Notes under the pieces: generated by a model | Database searches by the model: none | Told to the model about the DNA's origin: nothing | The model's input: the letters and a program-made list of their open reading frames with translations, nothing else | Origin: Ancrocorticia sp. | GTDB taxonomy: Bacteria > Actinomycetota > Actinomycetes > Actinomycetales > Actinomycetaceae | Reading direction: 5' to 3' | Length of the DNA: 47,307 nucleotides | NCBI GenBank assembly: GCA_022648165.1 | Contig: JALCLX010000012.1 | Span: 1-47,307 of the forward strand | In this document: one piece after another, positions 1-7,852 of the stretch | Layout: the number at the start of each line of letters is the position of its first letter | Numbering within the stretch: the stretch's first letter is position 1 | Made by a program: the position numbers and the translations under genes

Positions 1-12
1 CTCCACAAAAAA
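1..12 (-). rRNA. Probable 5' edge of a 16S rRNA gene (partial)
   Basis: Read on the minus strand the first bases of the window end in TTTTTTGTGGAG. Actinobacterial 16S genes typically begin with a T-run followed by GTGGAG and then the universal AGTTTGATCCTGGCTCAG, which would lie just left of position 1. The identification rests on these few bases plus the promoter and long untranslated leader behind them. It is an inference, since the diagnostic part of the gene is outside the window. Confidence 0.5.
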
Positions 13-236
13 CCATGAAAAGCCCAAAACCAGACCCAACAAAAAACACCCAACCAGCACAAAACCAGCCAGGCAAACAAAAAACACCCAACAAACAACC
101 CACCACCACCACACAACAGCAGCAGCAAGCCACCCATCAAATGCCACAAACCAAAAACATCCAACACACTATCAGACAACCAACCACCACACCCACACCC
201 CACAAACCCCCAAAAAGGACCCACAGGAGAGGCAGC
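13..236 (-). other. GU-rich leader of the presumed rRNA operon
   Basis: The plus strand here is almost entirely A and C with very few G or T, so the minus-strand transcript would be almost only G and U. Such RNA has little scope for Watson-Crick pairing with itself. It lies between the promoter at 243-271 and the presumed 16S start. The open frames here on both strands are low-complexity (Gln, Thr, Pro or Val, Gly, Cys runs) and are not convincing genes. I see no clear boxA. Confidence 0.45.
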
Positions 237-242
237 TTGACT

Positions 243-271
243 ACTTTAGCACTGCTAACCGCAACAATCAA
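243..271 (-). promoter_or_regulatory. Candidate rRNA operon promoter
   Basis: On the minus strand a -35 TTGATT (266-271) and a -10 TAAAGT (243-248) are separated by exactly 17 bp, a good sigma-70/SigA match that fires leftward. Transcription would start near 236, about 225 nt before the presumed 16S 5' end. Further upstream (317-339) there is an AT-rich imperfect hairpin, GAGATTTCT/AGAAAATCTC, within another possible promoter. Additional rrn promoters are usual but I cannot define them here. Confidence 0.5.
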
Positions 272-581
272 ACGATTGCAACAGGCTAGCTGGCCCGCGG
301 AGTAACGCGTGCCGCCGAGATTTCTATAAAGAAAATCTCCAGTTCCCAAGCCTGCCTTGCGGCGGGCCCGGTTACCGCGTGGACTCCGAATCGCTTCGGC
401 GCCTCGCGGCGACAGGTAAAGACATTACTCAACGATCCGCAGCCACGCAAACCACGACGACGTGTCGGTAACCACACCGGTTATAAAGGGCATGGTCTCA
501 ACGATTTAAGGGCACTGTGACAAACGCCAAGCCAGCTCAATGTACTCTGGGCTGCTTCACATCGCAAGCCTCACGCGCTCG

Positions 582-691
582 TCGAATACACCATGCGCTC
601 GTCGAATGCACCAGACACGTCGAAGCCACCGAACGCTTCGAATGCACCGGACGCTTCGAATGCACCAGACGCTTCGAATGCACCACATTCT
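582..691. repeat. 18-bp tandem repeat array, about 5 to 6 degenerate units
   Basis: Units start TCGAA at 582, 602, 620, 638, 656 and 674. The first step is 20 bp and the rest are exactly 18 bp. The best unit is TCGAATGCACCAGACGCT. The last three units are nearly identical while the first ones have diverged, as expected for an array grown by slippage and then decaying. It lies directly before 71-bp element copy A. Confidence 0.85.
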
Positions 692-710
692 TGCCGAAAC
701 GCGTCTGGTG

Positions 711-781
711 ACTTTTTCTTGCTGAAACAGGCTCAAATGGCGCGAACGGCTGCCGGAATAAGCGTTTCGACTAGAAAAAGT
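711..781 (+). repeat. 71-bp inverted-end element, copy A
   Basis: It starts ACTTTTTCTTGCTGAAAC and ends GTTTCGACTAGAAAAAGT. The two ends can pair over about 17 positions with three mismatches. Copies B (21642-21712) and C (21995-22065) have the same length and orientation, and copy D (32983-33054) reads in the reverse orientation. Ends are strongly conserved while the roughly 45-nt interior diverges. No open frame is involved. Confidence 0.75.
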
Positions 782-805
782 ATCTGCGAGGGAAAGACAT
801 GTGCG

Positions 806-1909
806 CTACTGGGCCGCGCGCGGCGGAGCCGTCGATTCGCGCACCACAAGTTCTGGAGCAAATCGGCGATGAATCACCTCATCTGAATCCGAGAGCAGGA
901 TGTCCGCCGCAGCCCAGCCCAGTTCTTCCATAGGTTGCCGCACCGTGGTCAGTGGCGTGGAAAGTTGTGAGGCAACCTCCGTATCGTCAAAACCCACAAC
1001 TGAAACGTCGCGCGGTATCCGCACGCGGTGATCTTGCAGCACCTGGGTCACGCCCAACGCAATCTGGTCGTTCGCACAAAAGATCGCAGTAGGCAACTGC
1101 ATGCGGTCAATCGTACCGTCCGCCTGCCTGGCATTCTCCAGCATCACCTCGGCTGCTAATCGTCCATCTTCTGCCGTGAAGCTATCGAGGTGAACCACAT
1201 CCAGGGCGCTCCGGGCACGCCCACCCTTAACGCTCTCACCAGCCTTCAAACCAACGGCCTGCTCCACGCCCGCTTGGCGATCACGCGCCTGCCGCACGCG
1301 ATCTGGCCCGTTGAAGAAAGCAATCCGCGTATGGCCAAGCCCAAGCAAGTGTTCGATTGCGAGCCGGGCGCCGCGTTTGTCGTCCACAGATACTGAAGAA
1401 ACATCTTTCGGCGTCGCCGTCGTATCAAATAGAACTACCCGCGTGCCACGCGCTACCGTTTTGCGAACTTCCTTCATCGCCCCGTCCGTGGGCGTCAGGA
1501 GGATTCCCCGGACACCTTGGCCTGATAAAACACGAAGCACGTGGCTTTCAATCTCGGGATCAGAATGCGTGGACGTCAGCGCCATGATGCACGCATCCTC
1601 GGCCAACCTGCGCTCCATCCCGTCGGCGGCTTCCATAAAGAACGGATTGAGCAGATCGAGCACAGCAACCCCGACCAACGGAGAAACCCCTGTTCGCAAT
1701 GCCTGCGCGTGCGGATTGCGCACGTATCCAAGTTTCCGAACTGCGCTTTTCACCCGTTCACGGGCTTCGGGGCTCACCTGGTCCGGCCTATTGAGCACGT
1801 TGGAAACCGTTCCAACCGAGACGCCCGCTTCCCGAGCCACATCTTTGACGCCCGCTCTCAAGGGAATTTGCATGCCACGTTCTGATGTACCCGCTCCACC
1901 TTCTGCCAT
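806..1909 (-). CDS. LacI-family transcriptional regulator, probable rhamnose operon repressor
   Basis: The N-terminal helix-turn-helix is typical of LacI/GalR: GVKDVAREAGVSVGTVSNVL, then the hinge region (HAQALRTG), then a periplasmic-binding-protein-like effector domain (VGVAVLDLLNPFF, IAFFNGPDRV, ICANDQIALGV, VGFDDTEVASQLSTPLTTVRQP). I place the start at 1909 because GGAGG lies 4 nt upstream of that ATG; an ATG at 1873 has no ribosome site. This gives about 367 residues, or 355 from 1873; the family norm is about 330-350. It is transcribed away from the rhamnose genes, and two LacI-type operators lie in the intervening region, so control of rhaM onward by L-rhamnose or a phosphorylated intermediate is likely. 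Effector identity is inferred from context. Confidence 0.88.
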   Translation of the reverse strand: MAEGGAGTSERGMQIPLRAGVKDVAREAGVSVGTVSNVLNRPDQVSPEARERVKSAVRKLGYVRNPHAQALRTGVSPLVGVAVLDLLNPFFMEAADGMERRLAEDACIMALTSTHSDPEIESHVLRVLSGQGVRGILLTPTDGAMKEVRKTVARGTRVVLFDTTATPKDVSSVSVDDKRGARLAIEHLLGLGHTRIAFFNGPDRVRQARDRQAGVEQAVGLKAGESVKGGRARSALDVVHLDSFTAEDGRLAAEVMLENARQADGTIDRMQLPTAIFCANDQIALGVTQVLQDHRVRIPRDVSVVGFDDTEVASQLSTPLTTVRQPMEELGWAAADILLSDSDEVIHRRFAPELVVRESTAPPRAAQ

Positions 1910-2019
1910 ACCGCCTCCATCTCCTTCGTCTAGGATATCCCGCCAGGCCGGATCAACTCGCACCGATACCCTTGCCGTTGACCACACACGATGCCGTGCT
2001 TCGCGCCGCCTTACCATCC

Positions 2020-2079
2020 ACTCACGCACACATCTCGTTTCACTCACGCACACATCTCGTTTCACTCACGCACACACTC
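2020..2079. repeat. 22-bp tandem repeat, two full and one partial unit
   Basis: ACTCACGCACACATCTCGTTTC occurs twice without change (2020-2041 and 2042-2063) and a third time partially from 2064. It lies upstream of the regulator gene, within what would be its 5' untranslated or promoter region. The identity of the units implies a recent duplication. A regulatory role is possible but not shown. Confidence 0.9.
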
Positions 2080-2124
2080 CGTTGGCATGCGTGAACTGCG
2101 CCACCACAAACTTGGTCCAACTCC

Positions 2125-2153
2125 TTGACGATTGAATCGTTTCAGGCTAGGCT
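2125..2153 (+). promoter_or_regulatory. Candidate promoter of the rhamnose operon
   Basis: A -35 TTGACG (2125-2130) is followed after 17 bp by a weak -10 TAGGCT (2148-2153). Operator 1 (2133-2144) lies between the two boxes, a classical position for repression by blocking RNA polymerase. Confidence 0.5.
2133..2144. promoter_or_regulatory. LacI-family operator 1 (TGAATCGTTTCA)
   Basis: This 12-mer with central CG is a near-palindrome matching the LacI/GalR type (TGNAANCGNTTNCA-like). It lies between the -35 and -10 boxes of the rhamnose promoter. Its centre is 31 bp from that of operator 2, about three helical turns, so both sites face the same side of the DNA. Confidence 0.7.
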
Positions 2154-2163
2154 AACAACCGTT

Positions 2164-2175
2164 TGAATCGATTCA
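2164..2175. promoter_or_regulatory. LacI-family operator 2 (TGAATCGATTCA)
   Basis: A perfect 12-bp palindrome with central CG, typical of LacI-family operators. It falls downstream of the -10 box and about 40 nt before the rhaM start, a second repression site. The divergent neighbour is the LacI-family gene, the most likely binding protein. Confidence 0.8.
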
Positions 2176-2215
2176 CATAGAAGTGGACCGGAAAACACCA
2201 ACCAATGGAGGTTGT

Positions 2216-2590
2216 ATGAATTCATCAGATAATGCGACAAAGTTGGACGAACTGCTCCAGAACACTACGCAGAAGTCTCCTCATCGTTGCTGCTTCTTGC
2301 TTCGTGTTCGTCAAGAAATGCTGCCTGAATACGTTGGAGCTCATCAACACGTATGGGACGAAATGCGCGAAGCGCTCAGCTCCTCTGGATGGCGAAATTA
2401 TTCGCTCTTCCTTCAGCCGGAGACAGGTATGGTAGTGGGCTACTTCGAGTCGGATGACACAGATCAGGCCCAAAAGGCTATGGCTGCCACCGATGTCAAC
2501 ACTCGTTGGCAGGCGACAATGAGCAAGTACTTTGTTCAGCCCGACGGCGGTACCAACGAGATCTTGCCCCAGTACTTCTATCTGGCATAG
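2216..2590 (+). CDS. rhaM: L-rhamnose mutarotase
   Basis: It interconverts the alpha and beta anomers of L-rhamnose ahead of the isomerase. The 124-residue product has the family landmarks: a Phe-Leu-Leu-Arg-Val strand, EYVGAHQHVWDEM with the conserved His and Trp, GWRNYSLFLQPETG, VVGYFE and a closing RWQATMSKYF. The N-terminus is about 20 residues longer than the usual 104. Start 2216 is chosen because GGAGG lies 4 nt before the ATG; an upstream GTG at 2183 is not needed. It is the first gene after the operators, in line with rhaI, rhaB and rhaD. Confidence 0.85.
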   Translation: MNSSDNATKLDELLQNTTQKSPHRCCFLLRVRQEMLPEYVGAHQHVWDEMREALSSSGWRNYSLFLQPETGMVVGYFESDDTDQAQKAMAATDVNTRWQATMSKYFVQPDGGTNEILPQYFYLA

Positions 2591-2747
2591 ATCAGCTTGC
2601 CCCGGCAGTTACGCGGAAAGCACTCGCCTGCTGTAGCGCCCGCAACACCGCGCACTGTCCTCTCTTCATAACCCATCGAAACCCTGCGCCTCGAATGGCA
2701 GGAGGGCTATCCCTTTCAGATGTCTGGAAATACAAAGGAGTCAATCC

Positions 2748-4095
2748 ATGACAACCCATCACACCCATAAACGATTGACTGGGTGGAAGGCAACTGCCGC
2801 CGTATCGATGTCGAACTACATCGATTCAGGATCAATCATTGCGATTGCAACATCACTGGGCTTTTGGCAAGCCGCATACTTCCCGAATGACGACGGAACG
2901 ATTGCAGGACTGCTCGCCGCATTCAGCTCTAACGCCTTTGGAGCGGCCATAGGCGCTCTGATCGGCGGACCACTGTGCGATAAAGTATGGGCGCAAATTC
3001 ATCTACACGTACGATCTGCTGGTCTACTCCCTTGGTGGCCTCATCGTGGTATTCGCTGGCAACTTGGCAATGCTATTTGCGGGATTCGTCATTATCGGAC
3101 TGGCCGTTGGCGCTTCAGTGCCGGCTGGCTGGACATACATCGCCGAATTCGCCCCCGCTGACCGGCGCGGACGCCATGTCGGAGCAACCCAGCTGGCATG
3201 GTCGGTTGGCCCATTCATCGGTTTCGGCCTTGCTGCAGCGCTCAGCCCACTCGGCCTTCTCGGTTCGCGCATCGTGTTCGCCCATTTGGTGGTCATTGCG
3301 CTGATTACGTGGTACATCCGGCAGGGACTTGACGAATCGAAGACGTGGTCCGATGCAAAGGGTGGCGTGAATGCGAAGCCGCCGTCGATGTGGAAGTCCT
3401 TCGCTCTGTTGTTCTCCAACAAGGCGAACATCACTGCTCTCATTTTCTTGGCTGCTATTTACACTTTCTGGAACCAAGCCGCCAGCCAGAATGGAATCTT
3501 CCTGCCGACGATCCTCGGATCCATGGGGTATAACACGATCCAATCGGATTTGTTCTCGATGCTCTCATGGGGCTTCGTTATCATTTCAACCATCATCTTC
3601 ATGGCTTATGTCGATCGCATCCCGTACCGTATCTTCTACTTCGTTGGCGGTGCGCTGGCGATTCTGGCGTGGGTTATCTTGGTGTTCGGTTCATCCACAG
3701 CGGCAGCGACGGCGTTCGCGTACGCCATCATCTGGGGCCTGTCCGCTGGTCCTTCGGCTCAGGCCTTCTATTCGGTCTGGTCCCCCGAGCTGTTCGCAAC
3801 GCCGTATCGCTCTGGAGCCCAAGGTATCGTGTTCTTCTTGGTTCGCCTTGCCTCCGGGCTGATCTCGTTGATCTTCCCCGTGATCTTGGCGAAAGAGAAC
3901 GGCCTGCTGATCGATGGCCTCATCCTGATCGGCTTCCTCGTGGCATCCACGTTGATTGGCACTATTTGGACGCCAAAGACTCAGGGCAAGGAACTCCAAG
4001 AAATCGAAATCGAGCGTTATGGGCACATCGTTTCCACGGCGTCCGCTCCCTCAGCACCCGCAGCCGGAACAACTGCGGCTTCGTCCAACAAATAA
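2748..4095 (+). pseudogene. MFS sugar permease (probable rhamnose transporter) with a one-base frameshift
   Basis: The gene starts after AAAGGAG at 2748 and encodes a 12-helix major facilitator. The first 79 codons read to GGPLCDK, then an extra base near 2985 pushes the frame off; one base later the reading resumes as YGRKFIYTYDLL and runs to 4095. The break falls inside MFS motif A (G-x-L-x-D-K-x-G-R-K), which is perfect if one base of GATAAAGTATGGG is removed. The repaired protein would be about 448 residues, normal for the family. The second part keeps RGRHVG, a second half of six helices and a cytoplasmic tail. The location between rhaM and rhaI points to rhamnose uptake, by inference. 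The frameshift may be real, recent and inactivating, or a sequencing error; the downstream part is otherwise intact. Confidence 0.8.
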
Positions 4096-4139
4096 TCACG
4101 TTTCAGTTCAAGAAACATCTCAATTCAAAGGAAAAACTC

Positions 4140-5318
4140 ATGGTTACACTGAATGACCTGACAGCAGAGCAACGCCGCCTGCTCGATGAACAAACAATCG
4201 AATTGCCAAGCTGGGCCTTCGGAAATTCGGGCACGCGATTCAAAGTATTCACCACCCCCGGTACTCCCCGTACCCCGTACGAGAAGATTGCGGACGCCGC
4301 ACAGGTGAACAAATACACCGGCATCACCCCGCGCGTTTCGCTCCACATCCCGTGGGACGAAACGGAGGATTACGGAAAGCTGCGCTCCTACGCCGAGGAA
4401 AACGGAATCAAGCTCGGCAACGTCAATTCCAACGTATTCCAAGATGATGATTATAAGTTCGGTTCGCTAACCAATTCGGATCCAGCGATTCGCAAGAAGG
4501 CTATCGATGCCCACAAGCACTGCATCGATATCATGCACCAAACAGGATCGGACACTTTGAAGATTTGGCTTGGCGATGGCACCAATTACCCCGGCCAAGA
4601 TTCTATGAATGCCCGGCAAGATCGGCTCCATGAATCCTTGAGTGAGATCTACGACTACATGAGTGACGACCAGAAGTTGCTACTCGAATACAAGTTCTTT
4701 GAACCGGCCTTCTACCACACGGATGTACCCGATTGGGGCACCGCCCTCCTCCAAGTGAGAGCTCTGGGAGATCGCGCGATGGTCTGCCTGGACACTGGAC
4801 ACCATGCGCCGAACACCAATGTCGAGTTCATCGTGATGCAGCTGCTGCGGGCAGGCCGCCTGGGTGCGTTTGATTTCAACTCGCGGTTCTACGCCGACGA
4901 CGACCTTATGGTGGGCGCCGCCGATCCGTTCCAGTTGTTCCGGATCATGCACGAGATCGTCTCTCTCAACGCATTGGACAAGGACTCTGGCGTGAACTTC
5001 ATGCTCGATCAGTGCCACAACCTGGAAGACAAGATTCTCGGAGAAATCCGCTCAGCACTGAACGTCCAAGAAATCACGGCCAAGGCGTTGATCGTGGACC
5101 ATGAGGCCCTTGCCAAGGCGCAAGAAGAACACGACGTCCTTGGGGCGAACAACATCCTGATGGACGCTTTCTACACCGATGTTCGCCCGATGCTGGAGGA
5201 ATGGCGCGTGGCACGCGGTTTGGATCCAGATCCCTACGGAGCGTATGCCCGTTCAGGTTACGGCGAAAAGGTAGCCGCAGAACGGGTGGGCGGCCAGCAG
5301 GCAAGCTGGGGCGCCTGA
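4140..5318 (+). CDS. rhaI: L-rhamnose isomerase (RhaI type)
   Basis: It converts L-rhamnose to L-rhamnulose in a metal-dependent TIM barrel. The 392-residue product is of the RhaI class, not E. coli RhaA. Likely metal-binding segments are LLEYKFFEPAFYHTD (E183), CLDTGHH (D218, H221) and FDFNSRFYADDDL (D253-D255). A His that I recall in the last segment of the Pseudomonas stutzeri enzyme is Asp245 here, perhaps a subtype trait. The start is the ATG at 4140, preceded by AAAGGAAA. It follows the permease by 44 nt and is separated from rhaB by a strong hairpin. Confidence 0.88.
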   Translation: MVTLNDLTAEQRRLLDEQTIELPSWAFGNSGTRFKVFTTPGTPRTPYEKIADAAQVNKYTGITPRVSLHIPWDETEDYGKLRSYAEENGIKLGNVNSNVFQDDDYKFGSLTNSDPAIRKKAIDAHKHCIDIMHQTGSDTLKIWLGDGTNYPGQDSMNARQDRLHESLSEIYDYMSDDQKLLLEYKFFEPAFYHTDVPDWGTALLQVRALGDRAMVCLDTGHHAPNTNVEFIVMQLLRAGRLGAFDFNSRFYADDDLMVGAADPFQLFRIMHEIVSLNALDKDSGVNFMLDQCHNLEDKILGEIRSALNVQEITAKALIVDHEALAKAQEEHDVLGANNILMDAFYTDVRPMLEEWRVARGLDPDPYGAYARSGYGEKVAAERVGGQQASWGA

Positions 5319-5324
5319 TCAATC

Positions 5325-5359
5325 TTGTGGGGAGAGCAACTCACCAGCTCTCCCCACAA
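5325..5359 (+). terminator. Intercistronic hairpin between rhaI and rhaB
   Basis: TTGTGGGGAGAGC (5325-5337) pairs perfectly with GCTCTCCCCACAA (5347-5359) around a 9-nt loop. No U-run follows, so it is more likely an attenuator or an mRNA end that protects the upstream message than a full terminator. It would set different amounts of rhaM/rhaI and rhaB/rhaD message. Confidence 0.65.
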
Positions 5360-5400
5360 CCTCATCACCCGAATGAAGATAATGTGAAAGGAGTGCCGCG

Positions 5401-6921
5401 ATGCTGAGAGTTGCAGCTATCGATCTTGGGGCCTCAAGCGGACGGGTCCTCACAGGCGAATATGCTGCGGGTGAATTGACGATCACACCGGTCAATCGCT
5501 TTACGAACGGGCCCGTATTTGTTCCGCGCAGCGGGGGTACTGACCTCGTATGGGATATACTTTCGCTCTGGAACGGGATCCGGTGCGGACTGCTCGAGGC
5601 GTCGCATGCCGGACCGTTGGATTCGGTAGGTATCGACACGTGGGGCGTCGATTATGGCCTGCTGGATTCAGATGGCCGCATCATCTCCAACCCAGCGAGT
5701 TACCGTTCGGACCGAACATCGCCCGCGGTTGCTCACCTGCACAAATCTATCGCCCCAACGGCGCTTTATGCGGCAAACGGAATCCAATTCCAGCCTTTCA
5801 ACACACTGTATCAGCTGCTAGCCGATCAATCGGAATCGTACAGTGCACGGGCTACTACGGTGTTGCTGCTGCCCGATTTGATCACATATTGGCTCACTGG
5901 ACAGCAGATTTGCGAGGTGACGAACGCATCAACAACAGGACTGCTCGATCCGCGCACCCGCACCTGGAATCCGACGATACTTGAACTTCTCCAAAACCAA
6001 GGCGTCCGCGTACCACAGATACTCACGCACCTGACGGAACCGGGCGTCGCCGTCGGGCCGATCTCTGTTCCAGAATGCGACATCCGCACTGCGCAGGGAA
6101 CACCCACTCCCCTCATCACAGTTGGCTCGCATGACACGGCATCGGCAGTCGTGGCCGTTCCAGCTCCGGGAGCTGTTGCAGCACGGCGCTCCAGCGGCGC
6201 ATCATTCGGTTTTATCTCCTCCGGCACCTGGTCGCTGGTTGGCATCGAGTTAGACGCGCCAGTGCTGTCTGAGAAATCTCGGCAGGCCAACTTTACAAAC
6301 GAACTCGGCGTTGACGGCACAGTCCGCTACCTCAAGAACATCATGGGTATGTGGGTACAACAAGAACTACTGCGCGAACTCCGGGAATGCGGCGAAGCCG
6401 AGGCCAGCTGGGAGGTACTGGACAGAGAAACGGAAGCGGCTCCAGCCTTCCGCAGTATGTTCGACATCAATGACCCATCTTTCGCGGCTCCTGGAGCTAT
6501 GCGCGAACGTATCGATTCCGCATGCGTTTCTGCAGGGTTCCCCGTACCACGTTGCCGCGGAGAATATCTTCGTGCCATCACCGAATCTCTTGTCATCGCC
6601 TACCGCCGCGCGCTGCGCGAGGCGACGGATCTTTCCGGAACCAGTATCCAGACGGTGCACATCGTCGGCGGAGGATCGAAGAACCGCCTGCTCTGCCAGC
6701 TCACAGCTGATGCCGTGGACTTGCCCGTGGTTGCCGGGCCGGTTGAAGGCACCGCGATGGGCAACATGGTAGTCCAGCTGCGCGCATTAGGCGCCGTATC
6801 CGGCACGCTGGACGACCTGCGCGCAATTATCGCATGCTCGGTAACAACCACAACATACGAACCGCACACACGCACCAGCACATGGGATGAGGTGGAAGCC
6901 GCACTATTCAACCGCGCGTAG
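5401..6921 (+). CDS. rhaB: Rhamnulokinase
   Basis: It phosphorylates L-rhamnulose to L-rhamnulose 1-phosphate. The 506-residue FGGY-family kinase has the ATPase-fold N-terminus (VAAIDLGASSGRV), the substrate segment GIDTWGVDYGLLD, the GSHDTASAVVAVP and SSGTWSLVGIE strands, and the C-terminal HIVGGGSKNRLLCQLTADA with GPVEGTAMGN. Length is normal (about 490-500). The start is the ATG at 5401 behind AAAGGAG. It sits 41 nt after the rhaI/rhaB hairpin, and rhaD follows 76 nt downstream. Confidence 0.92.
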   Translation: MLRVAAIDLGASSGRVLTGEYAAGELTITPVNRFTNGPVFVPRSGGTDLVWDILSLWNGIRCGLLEASHAGPLDSVGIDTWGVDYGLLDSDGRIISNPASYRSDRTSPAVAHLHKSIAPTALYAANGIQFQPFNTLYQLLADQSESYSARATTVLLLPDLITYWLTGQQICEVTNASTTGLLDPRTRTWNPTILELLQNQGVRVPQILTHLTEPGVAVGPISVPECDIRTAQGTPTPLITVGSHDTASAVVAVPAPGAVAARRSSGASFGFISSGTWSLVGIELDAPVLSEKSRQANFTNELGVDGTVRYLKNIMGMWVQQELLRELRECGEAEASWEVLDRETEAAPAFRSMFDINDPSFAAPGAMRERIDSACVSAGFPVPRCRGEYLRAITESLVIAYRRALREATDLSGTSIQTVHIVGGGSKNRLLCQLTADAVDLPVVAGPVEGTAMGNMVVQLRALGAVSGTLDDLRAIIACSVTTTTYEPHTRTSTWDEVEAALFNRA

Positions 6922-6997
6922 GAAAGCCACAGTTTTCCTTCTCCACGCACCTGTCATAAAACCGCACTAACGTTGAGTAACAATCTGAGGAGTAATC

Positions 6998-7819
6998 ATG
7001 AACTATCCCACTACAGCGGCAGCGATCCTCGCATCTATGGGCAAGGCTGGCGCACGCCTGGACCACATGGGCGCCTGTGAAGCCGGCGCAGGCAATATCT
7101 CCGTATCAATCAAACAGACTCCTGCCGATCTCGCGGAATTCTTCCCTAATAAGGCCACTATTGAATTACCGGTAGACGTACCCGGCCTTGCAGGCTGGAC
7201 GTTCTTCGTCACCGGTTCCGGATGCCGCCTGCGCGAAATTGGGGAGAATCCCCGTGCCAATGTGTCCGTCATTATCGTCGATCAGGGCGGCAAGACGGGC
7301 ACGTGGCTCACCGCACCTGAGCGCGAATACGTCAAACCAACGTCCGAGTTCAACTCTCACTTGGGTGTACACGAAGATCAAGCGGTCCGCCGCGGTGTGC
7401 CGTTCCAGGCAGTACTTCACGCACAACCGCCCTACCTGGTTTCGCTTTCGCACATTGACGAATTACGCAGCGACGCCGCCTTCAACCGCGCGATTTTCCG
7501 TTGGGAACCGGAGACGATTGTCCAGGTCCCAGAGGGCATTAAGGTACTCGATTTCATGGTCCCCGGCGGAGAAGAACTGGGAGAGAACAACGTGCGGGCA
7601 CTGCGCGATCATCAAATCGTTCTTTGGTCAAAGCACGGAATCATGGCGCGTTCCGATGTGTCACCGCTCTCCGCGGTAGACAAGGTGGAATACGTGGAAG
7701 CCGGCGCGATGTACGAATACCGCAACCGCACCATCGGGAACGCAGGGGCGGGGCTTCAGAGCTCAGAGCTCTCGCGCGTTATCGAAGCTTTTGGCGTGCC
7801 AACAACTATGTTTGAGTGA
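6998..7819 (+). CDS. rhaD: Rhamnulose-1-phosphate aldolase
   Basis: It splits L-rhamnulose 1-phosphate into dihydroxyacetone phosphate and L-lactaldehyde. The 273-residue protein has the class II aldolase/adducin fold, seen in GAGNISVS, FFVTGSGCRLRE, PTSEFNSHL, VLHAQPPYL and LWSKHGIMA. Compared with E. coli RhaD as I recall it (E117, H141, H143, H212), this protein has E117, H141 and H213, but Gln143 replaces the second zinc-binding His. Start: ATG 6998 with GAGGAG upstream. It is the last gene of the locus, and no lactaldehyde dehydrogenase or reductase follows. The stop codon lies in a 19-bp tandem duplication. Confidence 0.9.
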   Translation: MNYPTTAAAILASMGKAGARLDHMGACEAGAGNISVSIKQTPADLAEFFPNKATIELPVDVPGLAGWTFFVTGSGCRLREIGENPRANVSVIIVDQGGKTGTWLTAPEREYVKPTSEFNSHLGVHEDQAVRRGVPFQAVLHAQPPYLVSLSHIDELRSDAAFNRAIFRWEPETIVQVPEGIKVLDFMVPGGEELGENNVRALRDHQIVLWSKHGIMARSDVSPLSAVDKVEYVEAGAMYEYRNRTIGNAGAGLQSSELSRVIEAFGVPTTMFE

Positions 7820-7852
7820 TCACCCGTACGCAAAGTGATCAGCCGCACGCAG
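7815..7852. repeat. 19-bp tandem duplication across the rhaD stop codon
   Basis: AGTGATCACCCGTACGCAA (7815-7833) and AGTGATCAGCCGCACGCAG (7834-7852) differ at 3 of 19 positions. The first contains the rhaD stop TGA (7817-7819) and the second gives another TGA in the +1 frame. Confidence 0.85.

Larger units (their letters stand above)
272..805. other. Non-coding gap holding tandem repeats and a 71-bp element
   Basis: No credible gene is seen between the rRNA promoter and the LacI-family gene. The overlapping open frames in all three plus frames at 517-886 exist because an 18-bp repeat stays open in every frame. The gap contains an AT-rich hairpin near 317-339, the 18-bp repeat array at 582-691 and 71-bp element copy A at 711-781. 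Confidence 0.6.

Noticed and set aside
15-305. 96-residue Gln/Thr/Pro-rich frame at the left end
   Set aside because: It is an artefact of A/C-only DNA antisense to the presumed rRNA leader, with no family resemblance.
711-781. 71-bp element as an integron attC site
   Set aside because: No GTTRRRY/RYYYAAC core sites, no integrase gene and no cassette-like frames in the window.
517-886. Open frames encoding repetitive SNAPDA or Arg/Cys-rich peptides
   Set aside because: They exist because an 18-bp repeat stays open in three frames. There is no ribosome site and the frames run into 71-bp element copy A.
1910-2065. N-terminal extension of the LacI-family gene to 2065
   Set aside because: The extra residues come from the 22-bp repeat and lie before the helix-turn-helix; GGAGG marks the ATG at 1909 instead.
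3567-4139. Long upstream open extension of the rhaI frame inside the permease gene
   Set aside because: The reading is the wrong frame of the permease, and rhaI has its own ATG with a ribosome site at 4140.
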